A stretch of 32,250 bases of DNA from Sulfuricurvum sp. (lineage in GTDB: Bacteria > Campylobacterota > Campylobacteria > Campylobacterales > Sulfurimonadaceae), in assembly GCA_030696285.1 (NCBI GenBank), contig JAUYSQ010000080.1, positions 1-32,250 on the forward strand, written 5' to 3'. Position 1 is the first letter of the stretch. Each line of letters starts with the position of its first letter. Below are positions 22,560 through 30,759 of the stretch, in pieces. The position numbers were made by a program, and so were the translations under genes. The notes beneath the pieces are model-generated. The model was given only the letters and a program-made list of their open reading frames with translations. It was not told the DNA's origin and made no database searches.

Positions 22560-23541
22560 TGTAAATATCAGCTTTATACTTTGTTAAATTTTCAGGGAGC
22601 ATGAACCATTCTATGGTTTGTCTTAATCCCTGCTCTATTGAGGTGGCGGATTTGAATCCTGTCAGTTTGTTAATAAGAGAATTGTCGCACCACAGTCTGA
22701 ATACCTCTGATTTATCAGGCCGAATCCGCTGTTCTTCGGTAATGAAGGTGACGTCGCTTTGCATGATTTTTTTGATTAAATTGAGAGTGTCTCCGATACT
22801 GATTTCGGTATTCGAACCGATATTGATGGTTTTACCGATGCTATCGTTGCATTGAGCGAGGGCAATAAAACCACGGCACGTATCTTCGACATAATTAAAA
22901 TCTCGTGTCGGTGAGACATCGCCTAGTTTGATCTCCTTTTTTCCGGCGGCAATTTGAGTAATGATGGTGGGTATAACCGCTCGGGCAGATTGTCGTGGAC
23001 CGTACGTGTTGAACGGGCGTGCAATGGTTACGGGAAGGTTAAACGCATTAAAATAACTCATAGCGATTGCATCGGCACCGATTTTGCTCGCACTGTAAGG
23101 ACTTTGAGCTTGGAGAGGATGATTCTCATCAATGGGTACATATTGCGCTGTTCCATAGACTTCTGAGGTGGACGTGTGTATAACTCTTTCGCAACCGTTT
23201 TCAAGAGCTCCCTGACAAATATTGAGAGTCCCTTTAATATTGGTGTCAACATAACTGTCGGGGGCAATGTAGGAATAAGGGATCGCAATTAATGCAGCCA
23301 AATGAAAAACAATATCAATGTCTTTGGTAATATGTTTGCAAAAATGGGGATCGCGGACATCCCCGCTTATAACTTCGATATTTTTTAGAGATTTAATATC
23401 CTCAATCCATCCCCATGAGTTAAAAGAGTTATACTGGGACAATGCTTTGACATAAGCACCTTCTTTGGCGAGCATTTCAGTTAAATGAGAACCGATAAAA
23501 CCGTCAGCTCCGGTAACTAGAATTTTTTTCCCATTAAACAT
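22552..23541 (-). CDS. legB: NAD-dependent 4,6-dehydratase LegB
   Basis: 329 residues, extended SDR family. The NAD-binding motif TGADGFIG is at 10-17, the Ser/Thr region TSTSEVYG at 123-130, and the YxxxK pair at Y149/K153 (PYSASK). RPFNTYGPRQ and DFNYVEDTCRGF are typical. It would convert NDP-GlcNAc to the 4-keto-6-deoxy sugar, the first committed step of legionaminic acid synthesis. I chose the ATG at 23541 because AGGA lies 6 bases upstream; an ATG six codons earlier lacks such a site. It is the first gene of the 12-gene cluster and diverges from fliD across a 135-base AT-rich gap. Confidence 0.93.
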   Translation of the reverse strand: MFNGKKILVTGADGFIGSHLTEMLAKEGAYVKALSQYNSFNSWGWIEDIKSLKNIEVISGDVRDPHFCKHITKDIDIVFHLAALIAIPYSYIAPDSYVDTNIKGTLNICQGALENGCERVIHTSTSEVYGTAQYVPIDENHPLQAQSPYSASKIGADAIAMSYFNAFNLPVTIARPFNTYGPRQSARAVIPTIITQIAAGKKEIKLGDVSPTRDFNYVEDTCRGFIALAQCNDSIGKTINIGSNTEISIGDTLNLIKKIMQSDVTFITEEQRIRPDKSEVFRLWCDNSLINKLTGFKSATSIEQGLRQTIEWFMLPENLTKYKADIYNV

Positions 23542-23609
23542 CGTATATCCTGTACCCATTAATTAAATAGATCAAAGCAAAAAAGATACCAAGATATTTA
23601 GAGATATCC

Positions 23610-23636
23610 TTTAGAAAAAAAGCTTTTGGACGATAT
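23610..23636 (+). promoter_or_regulatory. Possible sigma-28 promoter of fliD
   Basis: GACGATAT (23629-23636) shares CGATAT with the flagellin promoter. TTTAGAAA lies at the right distance upstream (11-base spacer) but is a poor -35. The palindromic TAATATATTA just downstream (23637-23646) could supply sigma-70 -10 elements in either direction for fliD or legB. The whole 23542-23676 gap has no other feature I can support. Confidence 0.35.
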
Positions 23637-23676
23637 TAATATATTATGATCTCGCAGAGAGAAAAAAGGAGAGACA

Positions 23677-25062
23677 ATGGCAGGTGCTGTAAGTTCACTG
23701 GGTGTTGGTTCTAGTATTTTGACGCAAAGTGTTTTAGATCAATTGCGTAAAGCAGATGAAGCGTCACGCATTACGCCTCTAGATCTAAAAATCGCCGATA
23801 TGAAAGACAGAACCACTGCCATAGGTAAAATTGATGGCTGGATGAGTGATCTTAGTAGCGCAGCGAGTGCGATGGCATCTAAAACTCTCTATACTGAGCG
23901 CTCTGCTGCGGTCACTGGCACTGCGGTGAGTGTTACAGCGGATGCGAATACGGATATTCAGTCATTCTCGCTTCAAGTAATTTCTTTGGCAACCAAAGAG
24001 GTGAATGAATCTGGGCTATATACTACAAAAACAGATCCGATTGCTACGGCTGCAGGGACAATGAACCTCAATATCGGCGGGACTGATTTTACAATCAATT
24101 ATGACGGAACTACCACACTCGATGATTTGAAAAATGAGATCAACAAGGTAGCCGGGACAAAAGTAAATGCCACTGTAATACAGCTTGCAACGGGTGATTA
24201 TCGTCTTTTTATGAGTGCTGTGGACAGTGGTGATGCCCAAACAATGACGTTGAGCGATACAAGCGGATTTATGAGTGGAACGCAACTAGCGAGTGGAGTT
24301 GGTGGCATGACTACCATCCAAGAGGGGGCAAACGCCTCTTTTAAGTTCAACAATCAGCTCATTTCGCGCGCCAGTAACAAAATCTCTGATTTGGTGAGCG
24401 GATTAACGATCACTCTGGAGAAAGCGGGAGAAACATCGACGGTTGAGGTTACCCAAAATCGTGACAATATTGTGAGTAAACTTGAAGATTTTGTGACGAA
24501 GTATAATACAGCGTACAGTGAAATAGCTAAAATGACCCATTCGAGTCAAGACAGCAAGACCATGGGAATCTTTAGCTCTGATAGTACCATCAAGGGTATG
24601 CAGCGTGAGATTCAAGATATGCTAACCACCTTGGGTGGTACACATTCACTCTTTAGTTACGGGTTTGATCTGGACAAAACGGGGAAGCTTTCGTTTGATA
24701 AAACTGTCTTTACTACCAAAATGGATGAGAGTTCATCGAATGTCGAAGCGGTTTTCGCGGGAGGTACTTTTACCAATACGGATACTACGACCGAGACGCT
24801 GACCGGGTTTTTTACAGACTATAAAACAGGGATGGATTCCTATACTAAAACGAGCGGTTATTTGGATATGTTTTCTACAAATATGGGGGATCAGTTAAGC
24901 ATTTTGGAAGAACAAAAAACAAAAGCGACAGAACGTCTTGATAGTAAATATGAATTAATGTCTAAACAGTTTGCTGCCTATGATTCTATTATTAGTAAAA
25001 TCAACCAGCAGTCTTCATTTCTTACACAGATGATTAGTTCAGCGAATTCTACCGGGAATTGA
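23677..25062 (+). CDS. fliD: Flagellar filament cap protein FliD (HAP2)
   Basis: 461 residues. FliD forms the pentameric or similar cap that folds and inserts flagellin at the filament tip, and it is exported by the flagellar apparatus. The N-terminus (SSLGVGSSILTQSVLDQLRKADEA) and coiled-coil C-terminus (LDSKYELMSKQFAAYDSIISKINQQSSFLTQMI) are typical FliD_N and FliD_C ends, with heptads needed for capping. The middle is Thr/Ser/Gly-rich and lacks Cys. Length is moderate, shorter than the Campylobacter jejuni protein. AAAAAAGGAGAGACA precedes the ATG. Unusually, the flaG and fliS genes that often flank fliD in this phylum are absent: legB lies upstream and the SRP RNA gene downstream. Confidence 0.94.
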   Translation: MAGAVSSLGVGSSILTQSVLDQLRKADEASRITPLDLKIADMKDRTTAIGKIDGWMSDLSSAASAMASKTLYTERSAAVTGTAVSVTADANTDIQSFSLQVISLATKEVNESGLYTTKTDPIATAAGTMNLNIGGTDFTINYDGTTTLDDLKNEINKVAGTKVNATVIQLATGDYRLFMSAVDSGDAQTMTLSDTSGFMSGTQLASGVGGMTTIQEGANASFKFNNQLISRASNKISDLVSGLTITLEKAGETSTVEVTQNRDNIVSKLEDFVTKYNTAYSEIAKMTHSSQDSKTMGIFSSDSTIKGMQREIQDMLTTLGGTHSLFSYGFDLDKTGKLSFDKTVFTTKMDESSSNVEAVFAGGTFTNTDTTTETLTGFFTDYKTGMDSYTKTSGYLDMFSTNMGDQLSILEEQKTKATERLDSKYELMSKQFAAYDSIISKINQQSSFLTQMISSANSTGN

Positions 25063-25102
25063 TGATCTAAAGAAATAGTATATTGCCGAATGTATACTCT
25101 AA

Positions 25103-25131
25103 TTGTTGCATAAGCTAAATGTAGGCATAAT
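25103..25131 (+). promoter_or_regulatory. Sigma-70 promoter of the 4.5S RNA gene
   Basis: TTGTTG (25103-25108), a 17-base spacer and CATAAT (25126-25131). The predicted start, near 25138, coincides with the 5' end of the long SRP RNA stem. Confidence 0.6.
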
Positions 25132-25137
25132 GCGGTT

Positions 25138-25247
25138 TCTCTTCATTAGACCTGTGCAAGGGTGCGTCAAGACATTGTGTCAGGGCAGGAATGCAGCAGC
25201 ACACCTAGGCGTACTTTGTGCCGCAGGTATCTGATGGGGAGTCTTTT
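25138..25247 (+). ncRNA. ffs: Signal recognition particle 4.5S RNA
   Basis: The apical SRP motif GTCAGG-GC-AGGAA-TGC-AGCAGC (about 25179-25200) is the Ffh-binding helix 8 with its asymmetric and symmetric loops. The outer arms pair along their length: CTCTTCATTAGA (25139-25150) with TCTGATGGGGAG (25230-25241), then ACCTGTG with CGCAGGT, then the region around GTGCGTC with GGCGTAC. This gives one long rod of about 110 bases, the short bacterial form without an Alu domain. It scaffolds Ffh for co-translational membrane targeting. Ends are estimated from the pairing and from the TCTTTTT run. Confidence 0.92.
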
Positions 25248-25258
25248 TACCCCCTTTT
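25236..25258 (+). terminator. Possible terminator after the 4.5S RNA
   Basis: GGGG (25236-25239) and CCCC (25250-25253) enclose ten bases and are followed by CTTTT. The hairpin would compete with the last pairs of the SRP stem. Termination at the earlier TCTTTTT is the alternative. Confidence 0.4.
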
Positions 25259-25324
25259 CACACACTTCTATCACAATCCTGTCAAATCGTAAAAATTAAA
25301 GAATAAATTTAATCTACAATACTC

Positions 25325-25477
25325 TATAATCTTTTCAGATAGAATCTTTGAAAATCTTCGGCATTTATGCTGGAAACTTTAGGGGATTGCAAAGGACGCT
25401 CGTGTCCTTGCCGCTAAAATGGGCTTTGCTCATTTTCGTGCGTAACATCAGTATAGTAAATATTTTTGGAGAAATCA
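25325..25477 (+). promoter_or_regulatory. Promoter and structured leader of the HDOD gene
   Basis: No protein gene is supported between fliD and 25478. After the SRP RNA there is a perfect TATAAT (25325-25330), then about 140 bases of leader. The leader holds two hairpins: CAAAGGAC/GTCCTTG (25390-25410) and an 8-bp AAAATGGG/CTCATTTT (25416-25436). The ribosome site (TTTTGGAG) lies 30 bases further on. I recognise no known riboswitch class. The stretch 25086-25262, containing ffs, is described separately; the bases just after fliD hold nothing else. Confidence 0.45.
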
Positions 25478-26287
25478 ATGAGACCTGAATTAATGGAACA
25501 AATTGAGCATGTTCCGATGCTCCCCGAAACAGTTCAGAAAGTGGAAGCCGTGTATAACAATCCAAACAGCGGTGTTGCAGAAATGGCGAATGCAATCAAA
25601 GATGACCCAATTATTACTGCCTATATTCTTAAAACAGCCAATTCTCCTATGTACGGACTTAGTCGTACGGTTACCGATGTAGCACAAGCTATTTCACTGT
25701 TGGGTAAAGATACCGTACGGACGTTTACCATTGCTTCAGCGGCAAATACGTGTATGGATATTGACCTCTCTCCGTATGGAATGACGCAGCACGATTATTT
25801 GGCGCGTGCACAGTTGCAAAATGCATTGGTCAGCCGATGGGTTTCCAAGGTAGACCGATCACTTTTAGGGCATCTTTCCCTTGCATCGTTTTTACTCGAA
25901 CTGGGAAAAATCGTTATCAGCCGCTATTTGATCGAATCAGGTCAGGGGTCATTGCTAAGCGATGCATTAGTAAAGGGCGGAACGACCAAACAAGCGGAGA
26001 TTGCAGCATGCGGCTCTAAATCCGAAGACGTTACGGCGACCCTTTTCTATCGCTGGAATTTTGATCCCGATTTGGTACACTTGATCCGTTTCGCAAATGA
26101 ACCGGAAGATGCGTCAGATCCTGAAACACAAGAGATGGCAAAATTTTTAAAAGTGGCGAAAGAGACGATTACCTTAGAGGGGACGATAACCGATGCTACC
26201 CTCAAAAATGCCCGTGAATTGATTGAAGAGTATGGAATGAATCAAAATCTCTTTGATGAGACGATCGAAAAAATTCTTGCGGCTTAA
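25478..26287 (+). CDS. HDOD-domain signalling protein
   Basis: 269 residues. The HDOD domain (metal-dependent hydrolase-related output domain) spans about 10-205: MLPETVQKVEAVYNN, IIKDDPIIT-like DDPIITAYILKTANS, and AISLLGKDTVRTF. The HD-pair position reads LLELGK, not HDIGK, so the phosphohydrolase site is degenerate, as usual in HDOD proteins. Function is therefore likely protein interaction or scaffolding. A related Campylobacter jejuni HDOD protein (Cj0248) is linked to motility, which fits the flagellar neighbours but does not prove the same role. I chose the ATG at 25478 since GGAGAAATCA precedes it; a TTG four codons earlier overlaps that site. Confidence 0.87.
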   Translation: MRPELMEQIEHVPMLPETVQKVEAVYNNPNSGVAEMANAIKDDPIITAYILKTANSPMYGLSRTVTDVAQAISLLGKDTVRTFTIASAANTCMDIDLSPYGMTQHDYLARAQLQNALVSRWVSKVDRSLLGHLSLASFLLELGKIVISRYLIESGQGSLLSDALVKGGTTKQAEIAACGSKSEDVTATLFYRWNFDPDLVHLIRFANEPEDASDPETQEMAKFLKVAKETITLEGTITDATLKNARELIEEYGMNQNLFDETIEKILAA

Positions 26288-26294
26288 GAGAGGA

Positions 26295-26522
26295 TCAATC
26301 CTCTCGGTAGCTTCCTGCTTTACATCCTGTCGGTGAACTTGGCGGATTATCTCTCAAATAACATAAATCTTCATGTGCCTGCTTAAGCACTTTACTCTCC
26401 CGTAATAACGGCAACATTCGAGCATCTTTTTCGCTGAGCGAGAGCGATTGATCGTACAACAACGCCTTGACTTCGGCATCAACGGCCGCGAGCGCTGCTT
26501 CGAGATGGGTGAGAGAAACCAT
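26295..26522 (-). CDS. Small hypothetical protein downstream of rnhB
   Basis: 75 residues, mostly helical and charged (LTHLEAALAAVDAEVKALL, then SEKDARMLPLLRESKVLKQAHEDL), with a C-terminal tail rich in Pro, Ser and Gly. No signal peptide or membrane segment. AAAGGATACGT gives a good ribosome site, and the gene lies 36 bases after rnhB on the same strand, so an operon is likely. It is convergent with the HDOD gene; its TGA stop lies within the GAGAGGAT/ATCCTCTC inverted repeat at 26288-26305. I do not recognise a family. The helical content could suit a small coiled-coil interaction protein. Confidence 0.65.
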   Translation of the reverse strand: MVSLTHLEAALAAVDAEVKALLYDQSLSLSEKDARMLPLLRESKVLKQAHEDLCYLRDNPPSSPTGCKAGSYRED

Positions 26523-26558
26523 ACGTATCCTTTTTTTAGAGATTATAGCAATGGGGTT

Positions 26559-27107
26559 CTAAAATAAAGTAGCTTGTAGTGATTTAAGTTTGAAACTTTT
26601 GCGATGAATGTCACAGTATCCATATTTTCGAATGGCTTCGATGTGAGCACTTGAGCCGTAGCCTTTGTGCCCTTCAAAACCGTATTGCGGATAGAGGGAA
26701 CTGAGTTCTACCATCTCACGATCACGGCTCACTTTTGCCAGTATCGATGCAGCACTTACTTCTGGGACGGTAGCATCGGCTTTTACGAGAGTCTTGAGTC
26801 CAGGTATACCAAAAGAGCAGTTTCCGTCGTACAAATAATCCGCTTCACCAATGACATTCATAATCTCACGAAGTCCAGATGTCAGACACGCTGAGAGTCC
26901 CAGTTCATCAATCTGGTGGGAATCAAAGCGAACAATGTGATAGGTTGAATTTTCGATGATTATCTCAAAAAGAGATTCCCGTTTTTTTTCAGTGAGTTTT
27001 TTGGAATCATTTAATCCAGTAATCGGTCGATGAAGAATGACCCCTGCTAGAGTGAGTGAACCTGCCAGCGGTCCACGTCCTGCTTCATCGATACCGCAAA
27101 ATTTCAT
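26559..27107 (-). CDS. rnhB: Ribonuclease HII
   Basis: 182 residues. Cleaves RNA in RNA-DNA hybrids and removes misincorporated ribonucleotides from DNA. The conserved start MKFCGIDEAGRGPLAG holds the first two catalytic acids (D7, E8). The later Asp in YDGN and the block KADATVPEVSAASILAKVSRD (third and fourth acids) are present, as is the family GHKGYGS. The ATG at 27107 is chosen for this conserved start and the GGGTGGA before it; upstream in-frame codons add unrelated residues. It diverges from the outer membrane protein gene across a 67-base gap. Confidence 0.95.
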   Translation of the reverse strand: MKFCGIDEAGRGPLAGSLTLAGVILHRPITGLNDSKKLTEKKRESLFEIIIENSTYHIVRFDSHQIDELGLSACLTSGLREIMNVIGEADYLYDGNCSFGIPGLKTLVKADATVPEVSAASILAKVSRDREMVELSSLYPQYGFEGHKGYGSSAHIEAIRKYGYCDIHRKSFKLKSLQATLF

Positions 27108-27174
27108 AGTTCCACCCTTTTGTTTGCGGTATTTTATCCTGAAATTCGGTATCATACACAAAAAAGGAGTGTTC

Positions 27175-27852
27175 ATGATGAAATCAGCTGTATTGGCTCT
27201 ATGTATGGGTGTTTCGGTTGCTTCGGCTGCTACAATTTTGGGGTTGGGTGTTGAAGCCGATTATTATGCTCCGGTTGCAAGCGGTGATTTTAGCTATACG
27301 AATAATGGCGTGACTACGCAAACTCATTTTAATGAAGATGCTGAATCGACCTATCAAGTGGGGGTATATTTTGAACATCCCGCTCCGTTGATTCCTAATT
27401 TTCGTTTGGATCTTACCCCGGAAGCATCATTCACGGGTACAGATGGGGCTTTAATCAACAAAGTATCGATAAATCAGACGGACATAACCCCTTATTATGA
27501 AATTTTGGACAATGTCATTGATTTGGATATCGGGGTAACATTTAAAGTGTTGGATATCAAAGTAGAGGGAGCGGTTAATCAAAAGCTGACCCAAACGATC
27601 CCTATGGGATATCTCGGTGCTGGTGTGGATATTCCGGGGACAGGATTGCGTATCGCAGGGGATGTTAAATACATCGGTTACAATGGCGACTCATTCACCG
27701 ATGCACGGATCAAAGCAGTGCTTGATATGCCAGCCGGATTGCAAGCTCAGGCAGGATACCGTTATGAATCATTGAAAATCAGCGATCATTATGATGTGAA
27801 TGCCGATGTGAAATTTGAAGGACCATTTGTCGGTCTCGGATATACGTTTTGA
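27175..27852 (+). CDS. Outer membrane beta-barrel protein, TIGR04219-like
   Basis: 225 residues from the first of two adjacent ATG codons, with AAAAAGGAG at the right distance. A signal peptide (MMKSAVLALCMGVSVASA) is followed by alternating strands and Gly/Asp turns, and the last residues (FVGLGYTF) end in Phe, as expected for Bam-assembled barrels. The opening ILGLGVEADYYAPVASGDF and the dome GAGVDIPGTGLRIAGDVKYIGYNG resemble the TIGR04219 barrels common in Campylobacterota. Their function is not known. An upstream TATCAT (about 27150) may be the -10. A palindromic element follows the gene. Confidence 0.82.
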   Translation: MMKSAVLALCMGVSVASAATILGLGVEADYYAPVASGDFSYTNNGVTTQTHFNEDAESTYQVGVYFEHPAPLIPNFRLDLTPEASFTGTDGALINKVSINQTDITPYYEILDNVIDLDIGVTFKVLDIKVEGAVNQKLTQTIPMGYLGAGVDIPGTGLRIAGDVKYIGYNGDSFTDARIKAVLDMPAGLQAQAGYRYESLKISDHYDVNADVKFEGPFVGLGYTF

Positions 27853-27883
27853 TTACTGATGTTACGCAGTTAATTGATTTCTC

Positions 27884-27956
27884 GTCATCCTCGGGCTTGA
27901 CCCGGGGATCCATCTCTTTCAAAGCACAGCTGGATTCCCGCCTTCGCGGGAATGAC
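27884..27956. repeat. GTCAT...ATGAC palindromic element, copy C
   Basis: A 73-base element between convergent genes, with ends CGTCAT and ATGACG in perfect inverted orientation. It contains CTCGGGCTTGACCCGGGGATCC, written here as the palindrome CTCGGG/CCCGGG region, then CAGCTGGATTCCCG and the hairpin around CGCCTTCGCG. In reverse complement it matches copy B in both halves. It may end both transcripts. Confidence 0.8.
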
Positions 27957-28015
27957 GAAGAGAAAAAGCTACTTTTAGAACTGTAAAACAAAAAGTGCGT
28001 AAGGTCAGTTAATTA

Positions 28016-29077
28016 CTACTCTCCTAGTGCCCACTGTGAAAAGGGGACCAGCTCTATCCGTGCTATCGGATGGGCGAGGGTATTTTCTAAATTCATCGTT
28101 ACCACGATAATCTCTTCGACTTGATGGGTAATAATAAATCCCTCTAAAGCTTCTACTTTTTTAAAAAGAGCATGTTCATTGGCAAATGCCGATGCTAAGA
28201 TGATTTGATTTCTTGCAGGAAGATAAAAGTCGATCCCTTCATCATAGTAGCACTCAATATCGTGCTTAATGAGTTCTAAAAAAATCAGGTTTTCAAATAC
28301 TTTTCCGAAATGTTTTTGGATAGTCAGTGCATGTTTGATCGCGATGTCAGATAGATAGAGCTTTTTAATCGCGCTGGGATGGTTGAATTTTTCACATCCA
28401 TACAGATACCGTTTATCCAGCATCATTTGCAGATGGGTGTAGAGTTTGTCTTTAGAGATTTTACGATCCTCTTTGAGCCGTTCATAGAGATTATAGGCAG
28501 AGACTTTCTGAGTAAGCATTTTAGAGGCTTGGAGGAGGAGGGAGAGCTCGATGTCACCCAGAGCGTAGGTGAGAGTTTTTTGAAGATAGAGCGATCGCTC
28601 TTCACTGGCGATTTTATGCATCGCAGGAAAACCGCCGAGTTGAAAAAAGTGGTTGAGGGCCGTGGAATCATATTTGGGCTCAAAAGCGAGAAACTCTTCG
28701 AAATCGAGGAGATTGAGGGTTAACGTCTCAAAGAGGGTTTTGTTGGGATGTTCGGAGGAGAGGATGATCTGTTCCATCTCAAAAAGCGTAATTTCCTCCC
28801 GATAATTGTCAAGGGCTAGAATCCTGATTTTATTGTCACGACAAAAAGGTTCAAGAATCTCATTGAGTTCATCAAACTCCAGTCGAATATCACGACAATC
28901 AAGATAAAGATAGGTCGATTTTTTGTGTGAAAGCAAATAATACTTGATAAGTGACGTTTTACCCGACTGGGAAATCCCGGTAATCCATACACTTTCTTCA
29001 TTTAATGATGCTTTACGTTCAATAAAACCACCGTGGTGCAAATCGTTGCGATAATACTCATCTAATAATGTTTTCAT
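28016..29077 (-). CDS. AAA ATPase of the AAA_14/DUF4143 type, degenerate
   Basis: 353 residues. Walker A is intact (GISQSGKTS, 34-42). The Walker B region reads ILALDNYRE (D90 N91), where Asp-Glu is usual. The C-terminal region has FENLIFLELIKH and GIDFYLPARN, which match the DUF4143 layout, but the E-x-K of a PD-(D/E)XK-like site is not visible. Members of this broad family are often found alone; proposed roles include toxin-antitoxin-like and genome-defence functions, none established. The gene stands alone, facing away from the S10 operon, with a TATAAA candidate near 29100-29105. ATP binding is likely; hydrolysis and nuclease activity are doubtful. Confidence 0.75.
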   Translation of the reverse strand: MKTLLDEYYRNDLHHGGFIERKASLNEESVWITGISQSGKTSLIKYYLLSHKKSTYLYLDCRDIRLEFDELNEILEPFCRDNKIRILALDNYREEITLFEMEQIILSSEHPNKTLFETLTLNLLDFEEFLAFEPKYDSTALNHFFQLGGFPAMHKIASEERSLYLQKTLTYALGDIELSLLLQASKMLTQKVSAYNLYERLKEDRKISKDKLYTHLQMMLDKRYLYGCEKFNHPSAIKKLYLSDIAIKHALTIQKHFGKVFENLIFLELIKHDIECYYDEGIDFYLPARNQIILASAFANEHALFKKVEALEGFIITHQVEEIIVVTMNLENTLAHPIARIELVPFSQWALGE

Positions 29078-29163
29078 ACCTAAAATAATAACCTAAATTT
29101 TATAGCTTCCTTATTAAAAGGAAACAAATTTGCCTTCCAATACCATTTTAGCCCCCAAAATCA

Positions 29164-29192
29164 TTGACCCAACGCGGGTATGTCGCTATAAT
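29164..29192 (+). promoter_or_regulatory. Sigma-70 promoter of the S10 operon
   Basis: TTGACC (29164-29169), a 17-base spacer and a perfect TATAAT (29187-29192): an unusually complete promoter for this phylum, suited to high expression. The leader of about 50 bases holds a small GTCAG/CTGAC hairpin at 29211-29226, which could be a control site. Confidence 0.88.
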
Positions 29193-29250
29193 TCTCCTTG
29201 CCTTATTATAGTCAGCATAGACTGACGAGTTCTTTATAGAGGAAAACATT

Positions 29251-29562
29251 ATGGAAAAGATTCGTTTGAAACTTAGAGCATACGATCATCGTGTACTCGA
29301 TCGTTCAGTAGCTTCTATCGTTGAAGCCGTAAAGCGTACAGGTGCGGAAATCCGTGGCCCAATACCTTTGCCAACAAAGATTCGTAAGTATACGGTTCTT
29401 AAGTCACCTCACGTTAACAAAAGTTCACGTGAGCAATTTGAGATTCGTATGCACGCACGTTTGATTGATATCGTATCAGCTACGCCTGACACGGTTGATT
29501 CATTAATGAAGCTTGACTTGGCTCCGGAAGTGGACGTAGAAGTTCGCTCTATGGACAAGTAA
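29251..29562 (+). CDS. rpsJ: Ribosomal protein S10
   Basis: 103 residues, full length for S10 (also NusE, in antitermination). The opening [19 protein letters not shown], the loop GPIPLPT (usually 30S head contact) and [12 protein letters not shown] are highly conserved. First gene of the S10 operon; AGAGGAAAACATT precedes the ATG. Confidence 0.98.
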   Translation: MEKIRLKLRAYDHRVLDRSVASIVEAVKRTGAEIRGPIPLPTKIRKYTVLKSPHVNKSSREQFEIRMHARLIDIVSATPDTVDSLMKLDLAPEVDVEVRSMDK

Positions 29563-29571
29563 GGAGTGGGT

Positions 29572-30150
29572 ATGGAATATATAGTAGAAAAGATCGGCAT
29601 GAGCCGAACGATTGGCGTACCAAGTAAAGCAGTAACTCTTTTAAAAGTAAAAGAAGTGAAAGTTTGCGAAGTAGTAGATGGCACAGCTCTCGTAGCATAC
29701 AGCCAAGGAAAAGCACACAATAAGCCAATTGAGGGTCAGCAAAAGAAATATAACCTTTCTGCTGAATTCAACAAATTCGCTACATTGGAAGTTGCTAACA
29801 CCGAAGCCGGTGATTTGGATATGACACCTTTAGCGGATGCTAAAAAAGTTAAAAGTGCATTCAATACCAAAGGTCGCGGTTTTACCGGCGTTATGAAACG
29901 TTGGAATTTTGCCGGCGGACCAGGCGCACACGGTCACCGTTTTCACCGTACTGGTGGATCTATCGGTAACCGCGAATGGCCAGGTAAAGTCCAAAAAGGA
30001 CGCAAAATGTCTGGTCAATACGGTAACGAGCTCGTTACTGTAAAAAATGAAGTGATGTCTTTTGACGCACAAAACGGTGTATTGGTTGTCGTGGGCGCTG
30101 TCCCAGGTGCAAACGGTGCGCTAGGTCGAGTAAAGGTTGTTAAACAATGA
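29572..30150 (+). CDS. rplC: Ribosomal protein L3
   Basis: 192 residues. Early 50S assembly protein. [13 protein letters not shown] at the start, [25 protein letters not shown] (cited by its ends RGFTGVMK and GAHGHRFHR) and [12 protein letters not shown] are diagnostic. I chose the ATG at 29572, 5 bases after AAGGAG, not the GTG two codons earlier, which would crowd that site. The stop overlaps rplD by 4 bases. Confidence 0.97.
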   Translation: MEYIVEKIGMSRTIGVPSKAVTLLKVKEVKVCEVVDGTALVAYSQGKAHNKPIEGQQKKYNLSAEFNKFATLEVANTEAGDLDMTPLADAKKVKSAFNTKGRGFTGVMKRWNFAGGPGAHGHRFHRTGGSIGNREWPGKVQKGRKMSGQYGNELVTVKNEVMSFDAQNGVLVVVGAVPGANGALGRVKVVKQ

Positions 30151-30758
30151 GTGCTATTGTCTTAAACGAAAAATTCGAAAAAGCTTCTGAACTGGCATTG
30201 CCTGAGAGCTTTAGCGGTATTAATACCCATAATCTCTATTTGTATGTTAAGTCGTACCAAGCAAGTATCCGTTCAAACACTGCATCTGCTAAGACTCGTT
30301 CTGAGATGCGTGGTGGTGGTAAAAAACCATGGGCTCAAAAAGGTAAAGGGGGCGCTCGTGCTGGTTCACGTCGTTCACCTATTTTTGTTGGTGGTGCGGT
30401 AGCTCACGGTCCAAACACGGGCCGTAACTACGATCAAAAAATCAACAAAAAGCAAAAGAAATTGGCGCTTAAATGTGCGTTGGATGCTTTGGCAACAGCT
30501 GGAAAACTTTTCATCGTTGATTCGATTGAAGTTCCGACAGGTAAAACAAAAGACGCATTGGCGCTGTTCAATACATTGAACGTACGTGATGCATTGTTGG
30601 TTAAACAGATTCTCGATGAGAATACCTATCTTGCATTCCGCAACATTGCTTCTACGTACGTCATAGAAGAGAATGAACTCAACGCCTTTTTGGCTGCGAC
30701 ATACCGTTCGGTGGTTATCGAAAAAGCGGTATGGGAAAATCTGACTAAAGAGAGCTGA
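30147..30758 (+). CDS. rplD: Ribosomal protein L4
   Basis: 203 residues. 50S protein lining the exit tunnel. The conserved loop [18 protein letters not shown] and [20 protein letters not shown] are present. In E. coli L4 represses its own S10 operon through the leader; whether this holds here is unknown. It overlaps rplC by 4 bases, and rplW follows after one base. Confidence 0.97.
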   Translation: MSAIVLNEKFEKASELALPESFSGINTHNLYLYVKSYQASIRSNTASAKTRSEMRGGGKKPWAQKGKGGARAGSRRSPIFVGGAVAHGPNTGRNYDQKINKKQKKLALKCALDALATAGKLFIVDSIEVPTGKTKDALALFNTLNVRDALLVKQILDENTYLAFRNIASTYVIEENELNAFLAATYRSVVIEKAVWENLTKES

Positions 30759-30759
30759 G

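Noticed and set aside
14416-23541. Pseudaminic acid pathway
   Set aside because: There is no pseB, pseC, pseH or pseG homologue; the dehydratase, aminotransferase and epimerase are of the Leg type.
25248-25477. Cyclic-di-GMP (GEMM) or other known riboswitch in the HDOD leader
   Set aside because: The conserved core bases of the GEMM class are absent, and no other class I know fits the two hairpins.
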